Under the pieces are notes generated by a model. That model saw only the letters and a program-made list of their open reading frames with translations. It was not told where the DNA came from and did not search any database. Source: Bacteroidota bacterium (lineage in GTDB: Bacteria > Bacteroidota > Bacteroidia > Chitinophagales > Chitinophagaceae). Taken from it: a stretch of 64,000 bases of DNA. Shown here piece by piece: positions 28,034-36,202 of this stretch. The translations under genes were made by a program, and so were the position numbers. The stretch is taken from NCBI GenBank assembly GCA_029558715.1, contig JAKQEA010000100.1, positions 1 to 64,000 of the forward strand, written 5' to 3'. Within the stretch, counting starts at the first letter, position 1. Every line of letters starts with the position of its first letter.

Positions 28034-28504
28034 TTATTCAATATCCTGCTTAATATAGGCTGTTTCACCGCCTAATTTCAATGCAAGTATTTGTATTTGC
28101 TTAAAAACATAGCCTATACTACTTTTTGCTTTGAATTTACCTTTTCTGTTTGTTTCATAGTACACCCTTTTATCCTCGTAAAGTGTTGAATGATCATTCC
28201 TAAGTCCGGGTATCAATTTTTTATAAGGCCATGTGGAAAATCCTTTGATATAAACAACAGAATCAACTACCCGTATTGTTAATCTGAAGCCGTGATCCAG
28301 GTGATAAAGAATCATCTTGGTTGATGCAGTTTGCAACTCTATGTCCTTTTTATCAATTTCATATTCAAGATCAAGTAATGTGTTTAGTGCTTTCATAAAA
28401 GTTATGCCTCTGACTGTAATCAGATTTGTATTCTTTGGAATCTCCTGGCCTATTATAAGGAAATTAAAAGGGATGAAAGACAAGATTAGTAAAGAGATTT
28501 TCAT
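28034..28504 (-). CDS. hypothetical secreted protein
   Basis: Unrecognised 156-residue protein with a hydrophobic leader (MKISLLILSFIPFNFLIIGQ), then a mixed alpha/beta mature part without cysteines or a recognisable active site. Base composition is AT-richer than the housekeeping genes. No operon partner. Confidence 0.6.
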   Translation of the reverse strand: MKISLLILSFIPFNFLIIGQEIPKNTNLITVRGITFMKALNTLLDLEYEIDKKDIELQTASTKMILYHLDHGFRLTIRVVDSVVYIKGFSTWPYKKLIPGLRNDHSTLYEDKRVYYETNRKGKFKAKSSIGYVFKQIQILALKLGGETAYIKQDIE

Positions 28505-28636
28505 ATTGGCTTTTTATAAAGATAAAGGTCAGTTTGTTAAAATAAAGCAAAGCAGATGTAAGTGAGATGTTATCATTTATTTTGATCTTAGTGGTTTTCC
28601 CGATATTGAATTTTGGTACAGGATGATTTAATATCA

Positions 28637-29185
28637 TTATTTCGTAATAGCTTTTATCTTTTCTATTACTTTCTGCAGGTCTGTATTGGCTTCATTCAGT
28701 TTGCTGTTATCGGGCAGGTTATTTTGCTGGTATTTCTCAATTACAGGAGTTGCGATCATTATTTTAAGTAATACATGCAGGTCTCTGAGTTCCCTTTCAT
28801 TGTTGTTCAAAGTAACAATAGAGTTTTGCCAGTTTGCCATTTTAGCCCGGTAAGCGGTTTCACTTTTGTTGATATGATCGCCGGCCCGCTGTTTGGTAGT
28901 TGCATCAGCTATCGTAGCCGCTTTTGCCTTTGCATCTGCATAGTAGCGGTTATTGTAGGATGTAAAACTGTTATACTTTTCAATGGCATCTTCTCTCTTT
29001 TTGTAGAAGTTTTCAATATCATCTTCAATCGTTTCGAGGTTGCTGTTTTGTTTTACTGCCTGGTCATAAAACTCTTCAACAAGGTCTTTATAACCGCCAC
29101 GGCTTTTATCAATGCCGGAGGTTAAGGTTATCGCAATAAGCAGGACGGCAGCGGCAAAAGTTACGATCTTGACATATTTTTTCAT
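28637..29185 (-). CDS. hypothetical membrane-anchored helical protein
   Basis: 182 residues from the ATG giving MKKYVKIVTFAAAVLLIAI; the longer upstream frame is not supported. One N-terminal hydrophobic segment serves as anchor or signal peptide, and the rest is almost entirely helix (FYDQAVKQNSNLETIEDDI, YADAKAKAATIAD), including coiled-coil-like parts. Family not recognised; it does not show the classic LemA opening. Confidence 0.6.
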   Translation of the reverse strand: MKKYVKIVTFAAAVLLIAITLTSGIDKSRGGYKDLVEEFYDQAVKQNSNLETIEDDIENFYKKREDAIEKYNSFTSYNNRYYADAKAKAATIADATTKQRAGDHINKSETAYRAKMANWQNSIVTLNNNERELRDLHVLLKIMIATPVIEKYQQNNLPDNSKLNEANTDLQKVIEKIKAITK

Positions 29186-29277
29186 ATAGTTTGTTTTGAT
29201 AAGTGAATGAGCTAAAGAGATGAAAATTAATAGATATTCCATAATAATGGAGGGCCGGGGCAAATCATAACAATTCC

Positions 29278-29310
29278 TTTGGTACTGGTTGATTTTTTTT
29301 TTACCTTTTG
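29278..29310 (+). promoter_or_regulatory. candidate promoter of the SnoaL-like lipoprotein gene
   Basis: TTTG at 29278-29281, 20 bp of T-rich spacer, then TACCTTTTG, one base longer than the Bacteroidota TAnnTTTG element. It lies about 20 bp before the ATG at 29330. Confidence 0.4.
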
Positions 29311-29329
29311 CATTAAAAAACAAACCAAC

Positions 29330-29818
29330 ATGAAAAAGATTGCACTTGTTTTCATTGCAGCCGGAAGCCTGTTCTTCCTTTCCTGCAACAGCGGGGGCGG
29401 TATGTCAGCCACTGCTAAGAAAAACCTGGAAGTAAATGATGCCATCATGAAAGCCTATGAGGCCGGCGACTTTACCAAAATGGGAGATTATATTGCTGCT
29501 GATGCAGTAGATCATGGCGGTGAAACAGGCGATATCAAAGGGCTGGATAATATCATCAGCGAAATGAAACGTTACCGTACCATGATGCCGGATATGAAAG
29601 TAGATATGACCCGGAGTCTTGCTGATGATGAGTATGTGTATACATGGGGAAAAATGTCAGGTACGATGAATGGGAAAGCGGTTACGATGTCAAGTGTTGA
29701 TGTATCCAAATTTAAAGATGGCAAAGCAGTAGAGCATTGGGTATATATGGATCCGAAAGAAATGATGGCGATGATGCCGCCGCCACCTGCTCCCGCAACC
29801 GATACATTAAAGAAATAA
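29330..29818 (+). CDS. lipoprotein with SnoaL/NTF2-like domain
   Basis: A 162-residue protein with a lipoprotein signal (FFLSC, Cys at about residue 19) and a SnoaL-like fold of the ester-cyclase type: NDAIMKAYEAGDFTKMGDYI, DAVDHGGETGDIKG, KDGKAVEHWVYMDP. NTF2-like domains bind small molecules or catalyse cyclisation/isomerisation; the substrate is unknown. The C-terminal tail is Met/Pro-rich. Start chosen at MKKIALVF, well placed after a promoter-like element. Confidence 0.82.
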   Translation: MKKIALVFIAAGSLFFLSCNSGGGMSATAKKNLEVNDAIMKAYEAGDFTKMGDYIAADAVDHGGETGDIKGLDNIISEMKRYRTMMPDMKVDMTRSLADDEYVYTWGKMSGTMNGKAVTMSSVDVSKFKDGKAVEHWVYMDPKEMMAMMPPPPAPATDTLKK

Positions 29819-29841
29819 TTTTCTTTGGACTGAATACTGAC

Positions 29842-29870
29842 AGGTTCGTGGTAACACGGACCTTTTTTTT
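29842..29870 (+). terminator. Rho-independent terminator after the SnoaL-like gene
   Basis: AGGTTCGTG, loop GTAA, CACGGACCT (9-bp stem with one G-U), then eight T. Confidence 0.8.
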
Positions 29871-29979
29871 GCTATTCACATAATTAACCTACCTTACTTT
29901 TACCAACGAGTACAATTCACCCTTTGATTCCTGCCATATTCTCACCCTCTGAGTTTTATTCACCACTAATCATTTCAAC

Positions 29980-30873
29980 ATGAAAAGAAGAAATTTTATT
30001 TACAGTTCATCGCTCATTGCGATGAGTATGGGAGTATTTGGCAAGATCAGATGGGATGGCCATGCTTATGTAGGTGAAGATCCCACTACTACGGATATAC
30101 TTGGGCCCTTCTATCGACCGGGGGCGCCTTTCCGCAGCGAACTGGTACAGCAGGGTACCAAAGGCCAGCTGCTTCATTTCAGCGGAACTGTATTTGCTAA
30201 AGATGCAAAAACACCACTAAAGGATTCATTGGTTGAAATATGGCATTGTGATGAGAGCGGGGTGTATGATAATACATCTGATGAATATATCTACCGGGCT
30301 TCTTATAAAACCGGCAGTGACGGCAAGTATCATTTCAAAACCATACTGCCTGTACCTTATAAAATAGGGCCAACTGAAAGCAGGCCGGCACATATACATA
30401 TGCGTATTTCCGGTAATAACCACCAGGACCTGGTGACACAGGTTTATTTCAAAGGAGATGAACATCTTGCCAAAGATGAAAGTGCCGGAGATCCAAGGTC
30501 ACTGAACCGGATACTGGAATCTTCCACCAATAGCAAAAATGAAAAATTGGTAAAGTTTGATATTGTATTGAAAGATGAATATATACTGGATGCCGCATCG
30601 TTTAAAAAAGTATCAGGTCTTTATGAAATGAAGGATAAATCAATGTGTGAATTTTACCGGCAGGATGACCAGCTTTTTGTAAAAGTGAATGGACAGATCA
30701 TGGAAGCCATGGATTATAAAGGCAACAATAGTTTTGAAGGCGGGCTGGGCAGGGTAAAAGCGACTTTTGAATTTCCGGTTAGCGGAGTTGTTAAAGTAAA
30801 AACCAGCTACATGGCAGGGCCGGATAAATTTGTAACAATGGAAGGAGATAAGATGCTGAAATACCCGGTTTAA
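29980..30873 (+). CDS. intradiol ring-cleavage dioxygenase-like protein with N-terminal export signal
   Basis: The 297-residue protein resembles catechol/protocatechuate intradiol dioxygenases, non-haem Fe(III) enzymes opening catechol rings. Candidate iron ligands are Y96, Y127, H138 and H140 (the last two in RPAHIHMRI), with the DILGPFYRPGAP opening of the family. An N-terminal RR-containing hydrophobic leader suggests export. The last 90 residues form an extra beta domain (MKDKSMCEFYRQDDQLFVKVNG). No aromatic-degradation genes are nearby, so the substrate is open. Confidence 0.8.
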   Translation: MKRRNFIYSSSLIAMSMGVFGKIRWDGHAYVGEDPTTTDILGPFYRPGAPFRSELVQQGTKGQLLHFSGTVFAKDAKTPLKDSLVEIWHCDESGVYDNTSDEYIYRASYKTGSDGKYHFKTILPVPYKIGPTESRPAHIHMRISGNNHQDLVTQVYFKGDEHLAKDESAGDPRSLNRILESSTNSKNEKLVKFDIVLKDEYILDAASFKKVSGLYEMKDKSMCEFYRQDDQLFVKVNGQIMEAMDYKGNNSFEGGLGRVKATFEFPVSGVVKVKTSYMAGPDKFVTMEGDKMLKYPV

Positions 30874-30919
30874 ATTTTTACAGCAGGGTCTTGTATAGGC
30901 AGCCCTGCTGTATTTTGTA

Positions 30920-31600
30920 TTACTCCCTCACCTCAAAACTCACCGCGCCAACTTCCTTATCTTTTTTGCTGTTGTAAACCCTGATGATCACTCTGCCGGG
31001 TTTGCTTACTTTCACCATATAGCGGCCGTCTCCCATCCTGGTAATTGTTCCCTGTGTAATAGTCAGCAAGACATCTTCCGGCTTTACTTTATATACATTT
31101 ATAGAAAGTGGGTTATCTGTGTTGGCATAAAGTACAAATGGTGTTTTTGTGATTATATCAATTTCATCATCCTCCACCTGGAATGTTACCGGTTGCTTAC
31201 GGTAGGCCTTCACCGGTCTTCCGTTTTGAATGGCGGGTGTCCATTTGCCTGATTGTTTTAGAATTCTGACCACTTCTTGTTCCATGCCATATCCAAGACT
31301 GGTGAGTGGTTTTATTTCGGATATGCTTCCGTCTTTATCAACAATAAACTGTACAAGTACGGTAAACTTTCCGGCAGGGGCATTATTATTTACCGGTGTT
31401 TCGGCATTTAGGTTTTTTTGCAGGAACCTGATCCATTCATTCACACCGCCGGGATAACTGGCTTCCACTTCCACCCGGTCAAAAATTTTATCAAGATTTC
31501 CTGTTGTGTCAGCAGGAGGGGGTGGCGGTGTTTGGCTAGAGGCAGTCTTTGAAGAAAAAAATAATAATGCAGTCAGAAAAACAGAAATAAGACCTTTCAT
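30920..31600 (-). CDS. short TonB C-terminal-domain protein with GldM-like tail
   Basis: 226 residues: signal peptide (1-22), Pro-rich stretch (PPPPPA), TonB C-terminal domain (about 45-145: FDRVEVEASYPGGVNEW, VLVQFIVDKDGSISEIK, PVTF) and a beta domain (about 150-226: PFVLYANTDNPLSINVYKVKPEDV) that resembles part of the GldM C-terminal region. It lacks a long N-terminal transmembrane anchor, so an energy-transducer role is doubtful. The TonB part is close to that of the 981-residue M56 fusion at 49541-52486. Confidence 0.75.
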   Translation of the reverse strand: MKGLISVFLTALLFFSSKTASSQTPPPPPADTTGNLDKIFDRVEVEASYPGGVNEWIRFLQKNLNAETPVNNNAPAGKFTVLVQFIVDKDGSISEIKPLTSLGYGMEQEVVRILKQSGKWTPAIQNGRPVKAYRKQPVTFQVEDDEIDIITKTPFVLYANTDNPLSINVYKVKPEDVLLTITQGTITRMGDGRYMVKVSKPGRVIIRVYNSKKDKEVGAVSFEVRE

Positions 31601-31711
31601 GTTACTTACTTTATGGCAAGATATTTATTTTTTAATAATGCTTTCTTCGTGTTAAAACAGGTCATTGCAATAAACAGTAGTACCTTGCATGTCCATCTAT
31701 AAATTTTAAGC

Positions 31712-32104
31712 ATGGAAATCGAAATATTCACTCTGGCTGATTTTGCACAGGATAATAATTCAAAACTGACCATTGTGGGAACATTTGACAGTATTAATAC
31801 CAAACAATTCCCTGTGCAGCATCCTGCCTGTGCCATTGCCTGCCGTCTGCGATTTGCGGCTAAAGAGACCGGGGCTCATGATTTTAAGTTAAGACTGATC
31901 GACTCAGCAGGCAAGGAAGTAATTCAGCCTATTGAAGGTAATATCACTATTGGCAACCCTCCCAACGGGCAATTTGCTTCTATTAATATAGTCATCAATT
32001 TTAATCAACTGCAATTCTCAGCACCGGGACGCTACTCATTTGAGTTATCGATTGATGGTGAATGGGTTTCCGGACTTCCTTTATTTCTGAATAAGGCGGC
32101 CTGA
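31712..32104 (+). CDS. DUF6941-like protein
   Basis: A 130-residue cytoplasmic protein without a signal peptide. The opening EIFTLADFAQDNNSKLTIVGTFDSI, then HPACAIACRLRF and the terminal GRYSFELSIDGEWVSGLPL, match my recollection of the DUF6941 family; function unknown. It is divergent from the TonB/GldM-like gene (111 bp between starts). Confidence 0.7.
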   Translation: MEIEIFTLADFAQDNNSKLTIVGTFDSINTKQFPVQHPACAIACRLRFAAKETGAHDFKLRLIDSAGKEVIQPIEGNITIGNPPNGQFASINIVINFNQLQFSAPGRYSFELSIDGEWVSGLPLFLNKAA

Positions 32105-32160
32105 TTTCTAATTGATAGTTTTTCAATAGGTTTCTCTTTAACAATTTCTTTAACTGTTCA

Positions 32161-32192
32161 TTTGGAGGAAAGCCTTACCAGTCGTATCTTTG
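32161..32192 (+). promoter_or_regulatory. Bacteroidota-type promoter of the 65-residue protein gene
   Basis: TTTG at 32161-32164, a 20-bp spacer and TATCTTTG at 32185-32192 match the TTTG/TAnnTTTG consensus. Transcription would start near 32199, giving a leader of about 130 nt before the ATG at 32328. Confidence 0.6.
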
Positions 32193-32327
32193 CAACGCAA
32201 ATGAGCAAAATGTACCCTGTACTACAAAGAATGTAACCTGACCAGCCTTATCCGCTTGCCACCTGGTTCTCTTACTTCAACGACGCTCAGACGATTATTA
32301 AACGACAGATTAAAAAAAGGAGAATTT

Positions 32328-32525
32328 ATGAAGAGCATTGTTATGCCCTCAACTGTGCAATTGGATGAAGAAACAAAGAAAGAATTGTCACAGGAGGTAA
32401 AAGAAACGGTAGCGACTGATGCTATCAACAACAAAAACCAGACATTTACTGTGTCACAAATGTGGAACCGGCAACGACAAATGCGTTCTGCCAGTGACAG
32501 AATACGTAAATGGAATCTGAATTAA
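32328..32525 (+). CDS. small hypothetical protein (65 residues)
   Basis: A cytoplasmic basic/charged small protein: MKSIVMPSTVQLDEETKKEL at the start, RQRQMRSASDRIRKWNLN at the end. A good ribosome-binding site (AAAAAAAGGAGAATTT) directly precedes this ATG, so I use it instead of the upstream in-frame ATG at 32256. It has its own promoter and terminator, which supports a real single-gene unit. Function unknown. Confidence 0.72.
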   Translation: MKSIVMPSTVQLDEETKKELSQEVKETVATDAINNKNQTFTVSQMWNRQRQMRSASDRIRKWNLN

Positions 32526-32527
32526 AT

Positions 32528-32554
32528 AAAAGCCGCCTGAAGAGGCGGCTTTTT
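32528..32554 (+). terminator. Rho-independent terminator of the small protein gene
   Basis: AAAAGCCGCCT, loop GAAG, AGGCGGCTTTT. Begins 2 bp after the stop codon. Confidence 0.85.
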
Positions 32555-32613
32555 GTTTTAAGCAGTTATATCCGGTATTCTCAAATTTTTTCCCTTCAAT
32601 TTCTCCAATCCTA

Positions 32614-32621
32614 TACTTTTG
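32614..32621 (+). promoter_or_regulatory. candidate -7 element (TACTTTTG) of the decarboxylase gene
   Basis: Exact TAnnTTTG match, 38 bp before the ATG at 32660. No TTTG is visible at -33. Confidence 0.35.
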
Positions 32622-32659
32622 TACGGTTTTAAAATACTGGCCTAACCCGTTATTCAAAA

Positions 32660-34060
32660 ATGACAAACTCTTACCACGACCTCGTAAAGCAAACATTTAA
32701 TTTTCCGCAGGAAGGAATTGAAGTTGAAGATGGCAATCTTTATTTTAACGGCCTGGACCTGAAAGCCCTGATTGCCAAACATGGTACTCCCATGAAGCTT
32801 ACTTACCTGCCTAAAATTGGGATGCAGATAAAAAAGGCAAAGACAATGTTTGCTACTGCATTCAAAAAGCATAAATACGAGGGTAAATATTTTTATTGTT
32901 ATTGTACCAAGAGTTCTCATTTCAGTTTTGTGGTGGAAGAAGCGTTGAAGAGTGATATACACCTGGAAACATCCTATGCATATGATATTGAGATCATCAA
33001 GAAACTTTATGCTAAAAAGAAAATAACTAAGGACATTAATATAATATGCAATGGATTCAAGCAGAAAGGGTATACCCGCCGGATCGCTAACCTGCTGAAT
33101 TCAGGATTTATTAATGTGATACCTATATTGGACAACAAAGATGAGTTGAAGGATTATGCACAATCTGTAAAAGTCCCTTTTAAACTTGGTATCAGGGTGG
33201 CAGCAGAAGAAGAACCTAATTTCCCTTTCTATACATCAAGGCTGGGCATCCGTGCAAAAGATATACTAGAGTTTTATGTGGACAGGATCGAAGGATATGA
33301 AAGTAAATTCCAGCTAAAGATGCTCCATATCTTTCTGAATAAAGGAATTAAGGACGATATTTATTACTGGAGTGAACTGAACAAGGTTATTAACCTTTAT
33401 TGCCAGTTAAAGAAGATCTGTCCTGAACTGGATTCAATTAATATCGGTGGCGGTTTCCCCATTAAACATTCTCTTGGATTTGAATATGACTACCAGTTCA
33501 TGATCAACGAGATTGTAAGAAATATTAAGGTAGCTTGTAAGAAGGCAAAAGTGCCAATGCCGCATATATACACAGAATTTGGAAGTTACACAGTGGGAGA
33601 GAGCATGGCTCATATTTATAGTGTAATTGCAGAGAAAGTGCAAAATGACCGGGAGACATGGTACATGATCGATTCATCATTTATCACCACATTACCGGAT
33701 ACCTGGGGAATTGGGGAGAAATTCCTGATGTTGCCGGTGAATAAATGGGACCAGGATTACCAGCGGGTAGTACTCGGAGGTATTACCTGTGACAGTCATG
33801 ATTATTATGACTCAGAAGAGCATATAAATGAAGTGTTTTTGCCAAAAACGAATGGCACCAGTGAGCCTTTATATGTTGGCTTTTTCCATACCGGCGCTTA
33901 CCAGGATCAGATAAGTGGTTACGGAGGTATTAAACATTGTTTGATACCTTCTCCTAAACATGTAATCGTCGGCTATGATAAAAATGGTAAACTGACTGAT
34001 TGGGTGTATGCCAAGCAACAAACAGCACAAAGCATGCTGAAGATATTAGGATATAAATAA
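32660..34060 (+). CDS. PLP-dependent arginine decarboxylase-like protein (fold type III)
   Basis: The 466-residue protein belongs to the alanine-racemase-fold decarboxylases (DapDC/SpeA/ornithine decarboxylase group). The probable PLP lysine is in CYCTKSSHFSF (about residue 78), followed by LETSYAYDIEI, INIGGGFP and EFGSYTVGES, with C-terminal CDSHDYY and GAYQDQISGYGG. Bacteroidota homologues of this length are usually called arginine decarboxylase, making agmatine for polyamine synthesis. It is shorter than the roughly 630-residue classical SpeA, so substrate choice is less certain. Single gene with a terminator after it. Confidence 0.82.
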   Translation: MTNSYHDLVKQTFNFPQEGIEVEDGNLYFNGLDLKALIAKHGTPMKLTYLPKIGMQIKKAKTMFATAFKKHKYEGKYFYCYCTKSSHFSFVVEEALKSDIHLETSYAYDIEIIKKLYAKKKITKDINIICNGFKQKGYTRRIANLLNSGFINVIPILDNKDELKDYAQSVKVPFKLGIRVAAEEEPNFPFYTSRLGIRAKDILEFYVDRIEGYESKFQLKMLHIFLNKGIKDDIYYWSELNKVINLYCQLKKICPELDSINIGGGFPIKHSLGFEYDYQFMINEIVRNIKVACKKAKVPMPHIYTEFGSYTVGESMAHIYSVIAEKVQNDRETWYMIDSSFITTLPDTWGIGEKFLMLPVNKWDQDYQRVVLGGITCDSHDYYDSEEHINEVFLPKTNGTSEPLYVGFFHTGAYQDQISGYGGIKHCLIPSPKHVIVGYDKNGKLTDWVYAKQQTAQSMLKILGYK

Positions 34061-34064
34061 AAGT

Positions 34065-34091
34065 AAACCCTTTCAGAAGAAAGGGTTTTTT
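34065..34091 (+). terminator. Rho-independent terminator after the decarboxylase gene
   Basis: AAACCCTTT, loop CAGAAG, AAAGGGTTT, T-run. Starts 4 bp after the stop codon. Confidence 0.85.
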
Positions 34092-34105
34092 ATTGGAATT
34101 CCTGT

Positions 34106-34474
34106 TTACCTGTATCGGTTATTACTTTGCTTACTGTAGCGTTTCCATTCGTTATATTCCCATTTACTATAATGAGAGCGGTTAATGTAATTTCTGTCTA
34201 AATAAAAGCGATTATCGTAGCCTTTCCAGTACATGAGCCCCTGCGGCCCCCTGTGAAAGTATTGACCGCTTGGATGACGGCTCATTGTAAAACCCGGTGT
34301 GGGGCTGATGATCAATGGTGCTCCACTAATGTAGGAGGCCGGGCGGGTTGGAGATGGTGCTGGTGTGGCATCTCTTCTGTCTTTAGTGGCCCAAACACGG
34401 CTGTGACCACAACTGGTTAAAAAAATTGCAGCTGTTACTATAGCTGCCACAGGTAAGATAAATGTTCTTTTCAT
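34106..34474 (-). CDS. hypothetical lipoprotein
   Basis: A 122-residue protein with a lipobox (FLTSC, Cys at about residue 22). The mature part is Pro/Ser-rich, then basic and aromatic (GLMYWKGYDNRFYLDRNYINRSHY). Family not recognised. It sits 64 bp downstream of another small lipoprotein gene on the same strand. Confidence 0.65.
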   Translation of the reverse strand: MKRTFILPVAAIVTAAIFLTSCGHSRVWATKDRRDATPAPSPTRPASYISGAPLIISPTPGFTMSRHPSGQYFHRGPQGLMYWKGYDNRFYLDRNYINRSHYSKWEYNEWKRYSKQSNNRYR

Positions 34475-34537
34475 GTGTCTGATTTTGATGATTAGGAAAT
34501 ACGAACATATTTTACAGCAACAGGGATTGGTTAATTA

Positions 34538-34885
34538 TTAATCTCTTTTTCTTTTTGTTCTTACTTCTCCGGGTTTATTGGTTTTCGCAACAGGTTCATT
34601 TGTCCCGGCTGGTGGCTTGGTTTCAGCAACCACTGGTTCAGGTTTAGTAACGGTAGTCGAATCCTTATCAGCGGCAATCTCAGTTTTTGCCCAAACAAAA
34701 TTGTTTTCTTGCAAACTATCATTATCCAGTTCCAGGAACCTGATAGCAACAGCCTGGGTGTCTTTCATCAGTTTATTTCCTGGTCTGAATAACCGGCTGG
34801 TATAATCCTTAGTGGTTGCACAACTTGCAGCCAGCGCCACTATTATCATCAAAATAACCGCTTGTACTATTTTGGCTGTTTGCAT
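34538..34885 (-). CDS. hypothetical lipoprotein
   Basis: 115 residues from the ATG giving MQTAKIVQAVILMIIVALAAS; the lipobox is LAASC. The mature part has a short conserved-looking core (TSRLFRPGNKLMKDTQAVAIRFLELDND) followed by a low-complexity Thr/Pro/Lys-rich tail ending RTKRKRD. Function unknown. Likely co-transcribed with the following small lipoprotein gene. Confidence 0.65.
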   Translation of the reverse strand: MQTAKIVQAVILMIIVALAASCATTKDYTSRLFRPGNKLMKDTQAVAIRFLELDNDSLQENNFVWAKTEIAADKDSTTVTKPEPVVAETKPPAGTNEPVAKTNKPGEVRTKRKRD

Positions 34886-34966
34886 GGCTATAGATTTTAC
34901 TTTAGTTACCTTAACAACGTAATTACATTTCAATTCATTTGCCATAAAATCTTAAAATCACAGATC

Positions 34967-35422
34967 ATGAAATACTTTTTCATACTATTAACAGTAGTTA
35001 CTTATGGAGTAACCGTAAAAGCTCAAACAGCTGAAGATTCAGTTAAGGCTGTTATCAATAACTTGTTTACAGGAATGAAGAATGCAGACGCAGTATTACT
35101 AAAAAGTTGTTTTGCGGATAGTATGGTTTTACAAACCATATCAAGGGATAAAGAGGGAAAATTAGTTGTTAAGAATGAGGATCCTGCCGGTTTTATTGAT
35201 TTTGTCAGCAAGCAAAAACCAGGAGCGGCTGATGAGAGGATCAGTTTTGAAACTATAAAAATAGATGGGCCCCTTGCAATAGTATGGACACCTTACAATT
35301 TTTACTTTAATGGCCAGTTCAGTCATTGTGGTGTAAACTCATTCCAGGTTATCCGTTTTAGTACCGGATGGAAGATTCAATACCTGGTGGATACCAGGAG
35401 AAGGCAGGGTTGTGCGCAGTAG
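34967..35422 (+). CDS. secreted SnoaL/NTF2-like protein
   Basis: 151 residues from the ATG giving MKYFFILLTVVTYGVTVKAQ (signal peptide). The rest fits an NTF2-like fold: VKAVINNLFTGMKNADAVLLKSCFADS, DGPLAIVWTPYNFYFNGQFSHCGVNSFQVIRFSTGWKI. Catalytic role unknown. It diverges from the lipoprotein gene ending at 34885. Confidence 0.8.
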   Translation: MKYFFILLTVVTYGVTVKAQTAEDSVKAVINNLFTGMKNADAVLLKSCFADSMVLQTISRDKEGKLVVKNEDPAGFIDFVSKQKPGAADERISFETIKIDGPLAIVWTPYNFYFNGQFSHCGVNSFQVIRFSTGWKIQYLVDTRRRQGCAQ

Positions 35423-35450
35423 CCAATAAAACAATGATAACCTGGCAGGT

Positions 35451-35480
35451 AAAAAGAAACCCTCCGTGGAAACGGAGGGT
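35451..35480 (-). terminator. Rho-independent terminator of the Hsp20 gene
   Basis: Perfect CCCTCCGT/ACGGAGGG stem with GGAA loop. On the minus strand it is followed by a T-rich tract (TTTCTTTTT), so it most likely serves the small heat-shock gene 47 bp away. Confidence 0.65.
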
Positions 35481-35526
35481 GTAAACCAAAACCAACTGCT
35501 TATGAGAAAACTTTTATGGTAAGAAC

Positions 35527-35973
35527 TTATTTAATTACAATTTCTGTGGCTGATGCTTTGACTGCTTCTTTCTTCGGAAGGTTTAATATCAACACTCCAT
35601 TGACGTAAGAAGCTTCGATGTTCGTTGCATCAATTTTTTCATCTAGTGTGAAAGATCTCTTAAAAGAACGGAAGCTGTACTCTCTGCGAACCTGCTTTTC
35701 ATTTTCTGCTTTTGCTTCACTTTTTTTCTCGGCTGAGATGGTAAGTAAATCCTGGTCAAGGTTCACCTTAAAATCGTTTTTTTCAAAGCCTGGAGCTACT
35801 ACTTCCAGCAGGTAACTCTTTTCTGTTTCTTTGACGTTTACTGGTACCGACCCCTTTCTTTCAGGATTGTTAAAATCGGTTTTAAACAATACAGGTAATT
35901 CAGAAAATAGATCATCAACAAAGTTGTTGAGTGTTCCTTCAAAAGGTCTGCTGTTGAATTTTACGTAAGCCAT
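35527..35973 (-). CDS. Hsp20/alpha-crystallin family small heat-shock protein
   Basis: A 148-residue ATP-independent holdase. The alpha-crystallin domain runs from about residue 40 to 145: VPVNVKETEKSYLLEVVAPGFEKNDFKVNLDQDLLTISAEK, YSFRSFKRSFTLDEKIDATNIEASYVNGVLILNLPKK. A short N-terminal arm and C-terminal extension are present. Single gene. Confidence 0.93.
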   Translation of the reverse strand: MAYVKFNSRPFEGTLNNFVDDLFSELPVLFKTDFNNPERKGSVPVNVKETEKSYLLEVVAPGFEKNDFKVNLDQDLLTISAEKKSEAKAENEKQVRREYSFRSFKRSFTLDEKIDATNIEASYVNGVLILNLPKKEAVKASATEIVIK

Positions 35974-36173
35974 AATTATTTAGTTTTATTTTTTGAAATT
36001 CTTGGGCACAGAAACTTTGTCAAACTGTATACCAGCAGGTTTTACAGCATTTTTTCATGTCAATCATGGCAATCGTTGCTATTTTCAAGGACAAAATTTC
36101 CGAAATGGGGAATTTTTGCTGACATAATTTCCTCTGGATTATACTATTACAGGACTACAACGAACTATTTCTT

Positions 36174-36181
36174 TATTTTTG
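36174..36181 (+). promoter_or_regulatory. candidate -7 element (TATTTTTG) of the bacilliredoxin gene
   Basis: Exact TAnnTTTG match, 21 bp before the ATG at 36203; it lies at the start of a longer in-frame ORF, which argues for the internal ATG. Confidence 0.4.
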
Positions 36182-36202
36182 CGTTCCAATAAAAAACAAA
36201 TT

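Noticed and set aside
30920-31600. Canonical TonB energy transducer
   Set aside because: It has a cleavable-looking signal peptide, no ExbBD partners and an extra beta domain; called only as a TonB-domain protein.
35500-35520. Start of a gene at the ATGAGAAAACTTTTATGG segment
   Set aside because: The frame stops after six codons; the preceding hairpin fits a minus-strand terminator.
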